Position numbers and translations under genes: made by a program
Shown: one piece after another, positions 46,401 through 52,115 of the stretch
How positions within the stretch are numbered: position 1 is the first letter of the stretch
How the letters are laid out: the number at the start of each line of letters is the position of its first letter
The notes under the pieces: generated by a model
The model's input: only the letters and a program-made list of their open reading frames with translations
Databases searched by the model: none
What the model was told of the DNA's origin: nothing
DNA from: a virus
Reading direction: 5' to 3' (one strand)
Length of the DNA: 64,000 nt
IMG/VR virus record: IMGVR_UViG_3300044970_002308
Location: 1 to 64,000 of that record

Positions 46401-49387
46401 TCTCCTATGATCATACCGCCGGTACCAAGAAAATTAGCATCCGAACTATAACCGGCTATAATCAATACATCATTAGATCCAGTAGATAGGTTACCATCTA
46501 CTCCGAGGTTGTTCTTTGGTAATAAAATACCATTACGATAAACGTTAGTAGAATTCCATATTGTTCCATTACTTTTAATAACAGATTCTATAATTGGTAA
46601 GTTCTTCGTTTGTGGAGGATTATTAATGGTTATTCCATTAGTTCCGCCATATTCTATACGATCATCAAATTTTGCTATTTGAGTATATCCACTATAATTA
46701 CCAAATCTAAAAACTACTTGATTATTAACACCAGGCTTTGTAATATTACAAACCCAAAAAAAACTTAGTTCCTCTCCCGGTACAGTATTAGCTAGATAAG
46801 CAAGTAAAAAGCCAGAATTATTTTCAAAAGACACGGCTCTTTTACCATTAATAAAACCAATTTCTCCTTGTTTTTCTATTCTATACTGAGAAAGAGCAAA
46901 ATTTAAATCTGTTTTATTCTTCCAATAACCTATTTTTTCTCCGGGCTGACTGCTTTTGTCATGCAATGTAGTCTGCATACCCCATTTTTTAGACAAGTAT
47001 TGTTCTACCCGTGCTCTATTTTCAGTTCCTATATCAGTATTAAAGGTAATAACTTCTACTATTTTACCTTTCATGACGACTCCCGAAACTCCACCTCCGC
47101 CCGAGTAAGTAAAACCAATAGCGTGATTGTTTCCTCCGTCGTGACCAAGACCTGATTGCGAATATATGTGATTACCATTCAATCTAACAAATAAAGTTCC
47201 AGATGCTGACCGAACAGAAGTAATATTAGTTCCAGTCCTGGGCCTATCCCAAGTGAAGGTTGCTGATTTATTATTAGTAAAATATCCAAAATTACTAGAT
47301 CCGTCATATGTAAAATACGCATAGTTAACTTTAGTCTGATAAAGAGAATACGATACTGTATTATCAGGTTCAAAAACAATAAAGACTTCGCCAAAAGTAG
47401 GAAACACAGCAGATAAATTCCCTATTAAAAAATGATCATCCGCCCCATCAAATGTTATAGCAGGAAGGTCGTTGATAGATCCTGAATATGATGGCCTATA
47501 GCTAGAAACATCTTGTCTAGCATGGCGATTATTTCCTGTTTTATCTGCCCAATATCCTACCTTGCTATTAGCGGTTGTTGCAACGTGGTTGTCTGTTGTA
47601 TTCCACTTATTAGCTAAGTACTTTTCGACAGAAGCTCTTTCTTCTCTGGTTAAATTACGATTATATGCTAAAATTTCATAAATATACCCGGTCATTCCGG
47701 ATGACCCATTGCACGATGCCCCAATATTAGAAAGCAGAGACGATGCAGGGCCAGATCCCATAGAAGAATCGATAAAAGAAGATAGTCCTGCTTGCCATCC
47801 ACTATAATTAGTAGATCCAGATCTAGATAAACATATCATTTGTACGGAGGTGGGTATGCCGACTTCTGTTGGAAAAGCTATTTCTGGTCCAGAGTTATAA
47901 AACTGAATATTTGTTGAATTTGCTCCAGGATTATTGTAGTACAAAGCGCTTGCGTAACAGCCCGGGGTTCGCCTACCTAAAATTACTTCTCCATCATGAA
48001 CTGCTGTTCTTTGACATACTAAAAACACAGTATAGTCTTGCGTACTACTAGTAAGAGAGCCCGATATTTGAGTAGTTAATAATGTTGAATTAGCATTAGA
48101 AAATTGTAATCCCTGTAAATTATTTTGTGGATTAATATTTCTAGAAGGCCTTTGATTATTATTAAGTTGAGTCGCATGGAAGCCGTTGCCACTTTTATCT
48201 CTCCAGGCTCCAATTGTATCTCCGCTATTCGTAACGGTACCATTAACATCAGAAATATTCCACTTATCGGCTAGATATTTTTCAACTCTATATATTTCAT
48301 CATTCGTCAACCTGCGATTAAAAGCACAGACCTCGGCCAGCCTAATATCTCCGAACCTAGAGCCAGCGTATGAGTTGTGAGAATCTGCTCCTACCGAAAG
48401 ACCAAAATTCGGGGACACTCCGCTAGTAGCGACATTAGTATTGACCGTTGTAATTGTGCGATCAGAGCCCTGTCCTCTCATGAATACAGATGGAGTAGAA
48501 GCTTCATAGGCCAGAGTATGCAGCCATATTGTTGCGTCAGGGGAGCTATTTGTATCAAAAGTTACGTTCTGTTTATTGTGGGCGCCACCTTGGCTTATGA
48601 CAAATTGTAAACGACCATTATGAGGATTTTGATCTTCTACAAATATCCCGAAGCTATTGATGTTTGATTGATATAATGGCTCTCCGTTTCCAAACCAGTA
48701 ACGATAATCTGATGATACGGACGGGGTGTCGCCTCGTTGACCAACGAAGATCCATGTCATACTACCTCCTGTAGCCCATCCCCATTCTGAAGCGGTCTGA
48801 TTAGAAAGGATATCATCTATGCCATCAAAATGCACCGCTCCAGAAGAGAAGACAGATGTTGACCGAATTGGTTTTTTAGACCCGGTTGCCTGCTGAACAT
48901 GTCTGGCATTACCGCTCTTATCTCTCCATAGTCCAACCGTATTGCCCACCGAAGAAGGAGTGAGTCCCGCTGTATCTTCAAACATAGAAGCCGGATCTGA
49001 AGCATCAAGCCAGAATTGACAACCGCCAATGTCTGTAGGCGCAGATACAGGAGATAGTGGTCCTACATTAGTTTTATATATTGATGTATTATCAGCAGCA
49101 TCCAGCCACAAAGCACACCCACTAACTTCTGTTGGACTAGAAACCGCAGTAACTGGCCCAGCACTAGTATTATATAATGTAGAGGCATCAGAGCTATCAT
49201 ACCAAGTAGAGCAACCGCCAACACTGGTGGGTGTAAAATTATCAGGAACAGTTACAGATCCTTGATAATCGGTGGTAAATAGTGTAGATTCATCAGTAGC
49301 ATCTATCCAAACCTTGCATCCAGGAAGTTTGGTTGGATTAAAGTCTAAATTATCATCATTATTATTTGATGGAATTAAATTTCCCAT
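40478..49387 (-). CDS. Giant modular adhesin with LamG-like modules and a six-fold repeat
   Basis: This 2969-residue protein starts with a ladder of four short units, each with a G-C-x-x-W-x-D-x-x-D motif (LPGCKVWIDATDESTLFTTD, VGGCSTWYDSSDASTLYNTS and two more). The fourth continues into the first of five LamG-like modules (about residues 130-1290). The modules share WRDKSGNARHVQQATG-type openings, GAVHFDGIDDIL and EVCAFNRRLTNDEIYRVEKY, with 'YL..KWn' endings. From about 1290 to the C-terminus follow six copies of another repeat of about 270 residues. Each opens with the pattern 'dAk.Wi..VY.nGG.vs..Ta..vn.fCnsIDaaGlr.kfyRlNLfCGn', with Cys at conserved places. It is a surface adhesin for glycans or host receptors, encoded upstream of the collagen-like genes. 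Confidence 0.88.
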   Translation of the reverse strand: MGNLIPSNNNDDNLDFNPTKLPGCKVWIDATDESTLFTTDYQGSVTVPDNFTPTSVGGCSTWYDSSDASTLYNTSAGPVTAVSSPTEVSGCALWLDAADNTSIYKTNVGPLSPVSAPTDIGGCQFWLDASDPASMFEDTAGLTPSSVGNTVGLWRDKSGNARHVQQATGSKKPIRSTSVFSSGAVHFDGIDDILSNQTASEWGWATGGSMTWIFVGQRGDTPSVSSDYRYWFGNGEPLYQSNINSFGIFVEDQNPHNGRLQFVISQGGAHNKQNVTFDTNSSPDATIWLHTLAYEASTPSVFMRGQGSDRTITTVNTNVATSGVSPNFGLSVGADSHNSYAGSRFGDIRLAEVCAFNRRLTNDEIYRVEKYLADKWNISDVNGTVTNSGDTIGAWRDKSGNGFHATQLNNNQRPSRNINPQNNLQGLQFSNANSTLLTTQISGSLTSSTQDYTVFLVCQRTAVHDGEVILGRRTPGCYASALYYNNPGANSTNIQFYNSGPEIAFPTEVGIPTSVQMICLSRSGSTNYSGWQAGLSSFIDSSMGSGPASSLLSNIGASCNGSSGMTGYIYEILAYNRNLTREERASVEKYLANKWNTTDNHVATTANSKVGYWADKTGNNRHARQDVSSYRPSYSGSINDLPAITFDGADDHFLIGNLSAVFPTFGEVFIVFEPDNTVSYSLYQTKVNYAYFTYDGSSNFGYFTNNKSATFTWDRPRTGTNITSVRSASGTLFVRLNGNHIYSQSGLGHDGGNNHAIGFTYSGGGGVSGVVMKGKIVEVITFNTDIGTENRARVEQYLSKKWGMQTTLHDKSSQPGEKIGYWKNKTDLNFALSQYRIEKQGEIGFINGKRAVSFENNSGFLLAYLANTVPGEELSFFWVCNITKPGVNNQVVFRFGNYSGYTQIAKFDDRIEYGGTNGITINNPPQTKNLPIIESVIKSNGTIWNSTNVYRNGILLPKNNLGVDGNLSTGSNDVLIIAGYSSDANFLGTGGMIIGEFICYNRAVSDQERKLVEKYLHDKWNINKLTTSISKPTDISRCSMWLDANDPKTLFVDTAASTNVSADGQTIAYWADKVSGQDVIQATVSARPTYRTNMQNGRPMLYFDGGDDLLSQVNRPYAAPCTLFVVCRIDSHSGDVSGIVTHGDSTGGLNGPGFCYIGSTAAGACLVFLDGAGAGTTSSSNTNSSMLGLPRVITGVYNQSNTSNSLIYVNGNLEENFTGTGVTLNAAANRVQIGARTGGGQTARRMIGYVAECIRYDRVLTDNERAMVENYLSEKWGLGSYSSPNSIGSSIVRHNIKVSNKDAQNWVDRVFQNGGSVSERTADRVNSLCNRIDAAGIRKKFYRVNLFCGNDLAACLTPLYLGPDNNTFYGSRTDTNNGFVGPNYDEKNGLISTAQGNHLLTGVSFDAIGASDFGHMAFYQTQYNIDTNEYAGGNRVVMGGGSISIAFFDTTDGHYLGSNYGPFVPTRSSYFGGLFVSNRSSATNFKSYEQGSTVSQNSLNMLYQTPQTSQIGIFTNGSVGASGFTYISGYLKGYSFGHSMSDAEVSTYSSIMEDFQTSLGRGLPIRPSAQFASVTNSEAKSWIDAVYTNNGTVSISTALAVNNFCNSIDAAGLRNKFYRLNLFCGNTINSCLVPLYRAPARLGPRYGNQNDINIPISYGYYVNSDDFNYIENQGLLGNTQEIAGNSNISRRYLDTGLITGSISQLNNDMHYAIYSKDLTSGGYAMGAYDGASTGFSLQIGLAGYNVGAFANARLNQTNTSTTAIYPTRKGLYVGNYSNYILNLYEGRANVVGQRDLTFANALNPTTVSTVSIFAENRVGNGIALFNYLDRLQGYSIGTSLTSADVQNYYDIMQTFQAALSRAQQTTLSSTFDSITNADARDWLTRVYENGGTVSLSTATAVQNFCNTIDSAGLRSRFFRLNLFCGDNLNAATVPLYRGQGVSSTQHGFLIDINTNFTSSDYNQSGSFAGIKGNGSNKRLDTGLGTDYTNNSSISFGAFISEPTSKAFSTYLGVAQNTNADTTVLYYRDGFTRGLDGATYYPAEPTNSTLFGYHVYSRTAGNNFFHSWNGISGSSSNSVSAARGSDGFVIHALNNNGTLANYGDGRISMYHIGLGLTSAETVTLYNAIDAFNTSMGRTRPSASFASVTNEDAKIWVDNVYYNGGTVSSTTANLLNTFCNSIDSAGLRGKIYRLNLMCGNNVNAASVPLYKGIDRTIQYGSLIDANNNFTSSDYVETGVGAGLRGDGSTKFLNTGLAPNKLPDNLRTGHIGIYMTKSSQSNNRRLIGTTNDLNNDRFQINHAVLSNTMSAVFSGSGGGGTIISYKNNAQELYVVNRNANNSARFYTGGVGGVVTTTNISGQLSDTNPNSFVILATNSSAGVSSHSDATVAGYTIGLPLTDSEHNVLYQIIETFNLGLNRGRSSTGFAGIDNEDAKIWIDTVYSKGGSASSSTANLVNTFCNSIDAAGLRNKFYRVNLFCGNGLESCLTPIYCSQTTSGIRYGGVEDTNNNFVSADYSENSGLIGNASNKWLDTMLPQNFATYRHLGVVMNKLPSAPYRMIMGAKTNAATLDWTSDTRLQTDVGTNVASFWTGNASGQLSTGISMLMTEKTFVIGLTDSDGLNKLYSDTLTTNSVNTISAPDTTSIGIFAQKIGATSVGSTHTDARLSLYTIGINLTSSEIATLTSIIDAFNDGLARGKPSNTFASVTNNDAKLWINRVYTNGGSISSNTASSVNSFCNSINANGLRDKFYRLNLFCGNNLVSALTPLYLGPSATVLYGSHIDINNNFIASDYSETSGLQGSFSGNKYLLTNLAQSVLTTNNRHLSAYETVKNTRGYGALIGSDNGASNVSSWSISANGEASSMGYYSGAGNDYVWGTSYTPPTFWLGTGSSTQGRIYKNGIFDVDGSTVVTPGTPGSSTIGIFNKNSSTHGPGVLTNAAIGMYSVGLSFTDAEIISLNQILNAFNSNILRA
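40480..45505 (-). repeat. Six-fold repeat of about 270 residues in the giant adhesin
   Basis: Six modules open at about 45500, 44670, 43770, 42950, 42100 and 41280. Each contains the same segment: 'VTNEDAKIWVDNVYYNGG', a Cys motif (FCNSIDSAGLR) and a strand 'RLNLMCGNNVNAASVPLY'. The remainder of each module is a LamG-like beta-sandwich. I know no family name for the conserved head segment. Confidence 0.85.
45510..49000 (-). repeat. Five tandem LamG-like modules in the giant adhesin
   Basis: The modules lie at about 48270-49000, 47600-48265, 46970-47590, 46310-46960 and 45510-46300. Each has the 'W.DKsGN..ha.Q' start and the closing '..yNR.Lt..Er..VEkYL..KWn'. They diverge between those anchors, which may mean different ligands. 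Confidence 0.85.
49000..49365 (-). repeat. Ladder of four short 'GCxxWxDxxD' units
   Basis: Four units of about 33 residues repeat the beginning of a LamG module: GCKVWIDATDESTLF, GCSTWYDSSDASTLY, GCALWLDAADNTSIY and GCQFWLDASDPASMF. Only the fourth runs into a full module. They look like module starts left behind by repeated recombination. Confidence 0.8.
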
Positions 49388-49404
49388 AAGTTATCCTTAT
49401 AGAT

Positions 49405-50097
49405 TTAGAGCAATACTGAAGCTTCTCTAAATGCTTGGTCTATTTGTTCACTACTCAGTCCTAACGAGGCACCCAAGGTATTTATCATAGGATGATCACG
49501 CTCTACATAAGGAGCATATTCCCACTGAACTTCTATTTGTGCTTTTAATAATGGGTCTGGAATCTGAGAAATAATATCATATATTTGATTCATTGAGAAG
49601 CCATTGTTGACCAACCATAGTCGGATTTGTGTTGCTGTAATGGTTTGTGGAACTGGTATTTCTTGAAGTATTTTGCTCCATCCCGCTGGCAATTGATCAT
49701 CAGGAATTAAACTAAAGCCTTCTGGAGCTTTCCAGCCAAGTGGTAAATCAAGTCTCAGAAATGTTTCAACTAATCCATCCGAATCTCTTACCAAAGCCCA
49801 AGACTGTGTTAATTCAGTTATCTGTGGCACTATAGCTGGTGTTGTAGTCGGAATAGCGGGAGTTTCTACGGGGCTTTCTACTACGGGTTCTGGTGTTGCT
49901 TCCGGTGTAGTCTCTGGGGTTAATTCTGGAGTCACCTCTGGTGATACGTCCGGAACGGGTGGTGTTGTGATTTCTGGATCTAATACTACCTCTGGACTAT
50001 TTGTAGGATCTGGAACAATTTCAACAACTGTCTCAACAGTAGGCTCAGGTGGAGTATTAGTGTTATCGATTTCTGGATTGTTATCAAATTCATTCAT
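49405..50097 (-). CDS. Fibre-assembly-type protein with acidic Pro-rich N-terminus
   Basis: This is a 230-residue protein. Residues 1-95 are acidic and Pro/Thr/Glu-rich with a repeating pattern (PEVTPELTPETTPEATPEPV). About 100-150 form a small beta segment (LTQSWALVRDSDGLVETFLR). The C-terminal 80 residues resemble a widespread helical phage domain (TITATQIRLWLVNNGFSMNQ, PDPLLKAQIEVQWEYAPYVE, LGASLGLSSEQIDQAFREA). This C-terminal domain is common next to tail-fibre genes. It lies directly upstream of the giant adhesin gene, which suggests a role in folding or attaching that adhesin. Confidence 0.65.
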   Translation of the reverse strand: MNEFDNNPEIDNTNTPPEPTVETVVEIVPDPTNSPEVVLDPEITTPPVPDVSPEVTPELTPETTPEATPEPVVESPVETPAIPTTTPAIVPQITELTQSWALVRDSDGLVETFLRLDLPLGWKAPEGFSLIPDDQLPAGWSKILQEIPVPQTITATQIRLWLVNNGFSMNQIYDIISQIPDPLLKAQIEVQWEYAPYVERDHPMINTLGASLGLSSEQIDQAFREASVLL

Positions 50098-50101
50098 TAT
50101 A

Positions 50102-51397
50102 TTAGCTCCATACTGTAATTCTTACAAAACCATCTCCGCCATTCCCTCCAGCTCCACTATTAAATCCATTAACAGAAGCACCTCCTCCGCCACCACCACC
50201 TCCTACACTAGCAGTACCACCAACACCACCTGCGCCAGCATTATTAGCTCCTCCACCGCCGCCTCCACTACCTATTCTGTTCAGATATACTACAGCAGGA
50301 GCACTTTCTCCATTGCCTCCTCCAGCAACTCCTCCAGCGGGATTATAACTTCCAGTTGACGTATATCCGAACAGATCGCCACCAGGAAAAGTCCCAGTAC
50401 CACCAGCATAATGAATATTTGACGAACTTATACCACCGCCACCGCCACCACTTTTGCACCATCCGCTAGAATTATTAGCAGAACCGGCTACAGATTGGCC
50501 ATTACCTCCAGCATTTCCTGTTCCCCCAGTACCTCCAGTAGAACCTTGATATGTCGAAGGTCTTCCGTTTCCGGAATTAGCAGCGATACCACCGACACCT
50601 CCAGAAGTAGACCCTCCACCACCACCATCTCCAGGACCAGTACTAAAATTATAGTTACTAGGAAAAAACACAGTAGTAAATGTAGTAGGATTAGCTCCAC
50701 TATTTCCATTCGTATCATTTGCTGTTACAGCAGCCCCTCCAGCGCCGCCAGCAGCAACTGTTATTGTTGTAGTTAAGGAAGAGAATAATGATGTGGATAC
50801 TCTATGTATACTAATACCACCAGATCCTCCTCCGCCTCCACCACCCCTAGTAGATCCAGCAGCACCTCTTCTTCCACTACCGCCTCCTCCACCCGCTCCA
50901 ATAGTTATAATCTCTATAAACTTAGCGGAAGATGGTAGGGTCCATGTCCACGATCCAGATGATCCTGTTGCGGTACTTGGAGCGCTTGTAACAGTAAAAT
51001 CATAAACATTAGCAAAAGTAAAATCTGTTGGATTATAGGCTTTAATAACCCCTGCTGTTCTCCAAAGCTTATTAGAATCATCATAAAACAAAGTAATAGA
51101 TTCGTTAGGAGATAGAATAACATCATTATTATTAGAAACTAAGATTTTATTCGTAGAAATACTAAAAGAAGATAGATTAGCTATTCTAATATCATAAGAT
51201 CCAACGTTAAACATGGTAAAAATCTTGTCCTTGATACCTACTAATCCTGTTATGGTTATTACAGACGAACTAGTAAGTCTGATTATATCATAATTTTTGG
51301 GCAGAGAAAGGTTGTCGGTATCTACAGTTAAATTAATAACAGGATATACTGAAGAATCATATCTTGTATTATATGCGCTAAATATGCCATTGTTCAT
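50102..51397 (-). CDS. Glycine-rich tail-tip adhesin
   Basis: The start is taken at MNNGIFSAYN, whose ATG overlaps the stop of the preceding gene (ATGA); a TTG start 15 bases upstream is possible. Residues 1-140 are beta-rich (YDIIRLTSSSVITITGLVGI, KDKIFTMFNVGSYDIRIANL). From about 155 a domain opens with TWTLPSSAKFIEIITIGAGG and then contains many Gly runs (GGGGGSGRRGAAG, GGGGGANNAGAGGVGG). It ends in a short conserved-looking tail (GNGGDGFVRITVWS). Glycine-rich loops of this kind form receptor-binding tips in T-even-like adhesins, and the 'iieiitiGaGGGGg' beginning is typical. The function is inferred as a host-binding tip. Confidence 0.78.
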   Translation of the reverse strand: MNNGIFSAYNTRYDSSVYPVINLTVDTDNLSLPKNYDIIRLTSSSVITITGLVGIKDKIFTMFNVGSYDIRIANLSSFSISTNKILVSNNNDVILSPNESITLFYDDSNKLWRTAGVIKAYNPTDFTFANVYDFTVTSAPSTATGSSGSWTWTLPSSAKFIEIITIGAGGGGGSGRRGAAGSTRGGGGGGGSGGISIHRVSTSLFSSLTTTITVAAGGAGGAAVTANDTNGNSGANPTTFTTVFFPSNYNFSTGPGDGGGGGSTSGGVGGIAANSGNGRPSTYQGSTGGTGGTGNAGGNGQSVAGSANNSSGWCKSGGGGGGISSSNIHYAGGTGTFPGGDLFGYTSTGSYNPAGGVAGGGNGESAPAVVYLNRIGSGGGGGGANNAGAGGVGGTASVGGGGGGGGASVNGFNSGAGGNGGDGFVRITVWS

Positions 51398-51774
51398 AGA
51401 TCCCCACCCCAAGCCATAACGTTGAAGGTTTCTGCATTTGCTGTAGATGCTCTAAGAGTATTGCCAGAAGGTAATACAAAATTATCATAACTTTTATATG
51501 TTCTATAAGCTGTGGCACTAGACGAAGGAATAGTGGAGGATATAGGAAACTCATCAAATAGATAATTGGTAGTTCCGTCAAAAATGAATAATCTAACCAT
51601 ACCAGAAGTAACAGTACCGGCCGCCTGTATAGTAATCTCATTAATTTTGGTGCCAGAAGCACCAGCTACAACAACATTAACTAGAGTTCCTGATCCATTA
51701 AGATTGGTGTTTGCAGTAGATATTGTTGCTATTCCTAGTCTTGGTGATGATGCAAACTGTGGTGTTGCTGCCAT
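51394..51774 (-). CDS. Small beta-rich virion protein (126 aa)
   Basis: This 126-residue protein has the pattern of a compact beta-sandwich: IATISTANTNLNGSGTLVNV, then VVAGASGTKINEITIQAAGT, TSGMVRLFIFDGTTNYLFDE and FVLPSGNTLRASTANAETFN. It ends in NVMAWGGDL. It has a broad resemblance to the 123-aa protein at 36608-36979 (a similar 'v.i.s.y......g.v.v.l.iyd' strand order). It lies just before the glycine-rich adhesin gene, with a four-base overlap. Proteins of this sort are frequent in fibre clusters of aquatic phages, and no function is established. Confidence 0.6.
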   Translation of the reverse strand: MAATPQFASSPRLGIATISTANTNLNGSGTLVNVVVAGASGTKINEITIQAAGTVTSGMVRLFIFDGTTNYLFDEFPISSTIPSSSATAYRTYKSYDNFVLPSGNTLRASTANAETFNVMAWGGDL

Positions 51775-51786
51775 TGTTATTGATCC

Positions 51787-52098
51787 TTATCTATAATTTG
51801 ACCATAAAAATAAATTGTTTGTGCTTTGTGAATTGGTTGGTGCTATTCCTGATAGTGATGTTATGGTATTTTGTAAATTTTGTATATCTTGTATAGTATG
51901 TTGATGACCGGATAATGCGACACCACTACTGTTAATAGTTAAATTATTAACAGATATATTATTAAAGGCTGCGTCTGGTCCACTAATAACACCGCTTACT
52001 ACTGACACATCATGATTACTGTCTACTAAAATAGTGTCTCTAGAGCCAGAAACATTTATGGATCTACCCAGTAGCGCATTTTTATAAGCTATACTCAT
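51787..52098 (-). CDS. Short fibre N-terminal-type protein
   Basis: This 103-residue protein resembles the first 85 residues of the long collagen-like fibre: IAYKNALLGRSINVSGSRDT against TISRKNANLGQSINASGISD, and GVALSGHQHTIQDIQNLQNT against GVSIGGHSHNISDINNLQST. It lacks any collagen-like or tip domain. It may be a stand-alone attachment protein, a docking subunit that bears an incomplete fibre, or a remnant of a lost fibre gene. It is followed by the 126-aa and glycine-rich genes, which may supply the distal parts in trans. That is inference. Confidence 0.65.
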   Translation of the reverse strand: MSIAYKNALLGRSINVSGSRDTILVDSNHDVSVVSGVISGPDAAFNNISVNNLTINSSGVALSGHQHTIQDIQNLQNTITSLSGIAPTNSQSTNNLFLWSNYR

Positions 52099-52115
52099 AG
52101 TAGTTCCCTATATGT

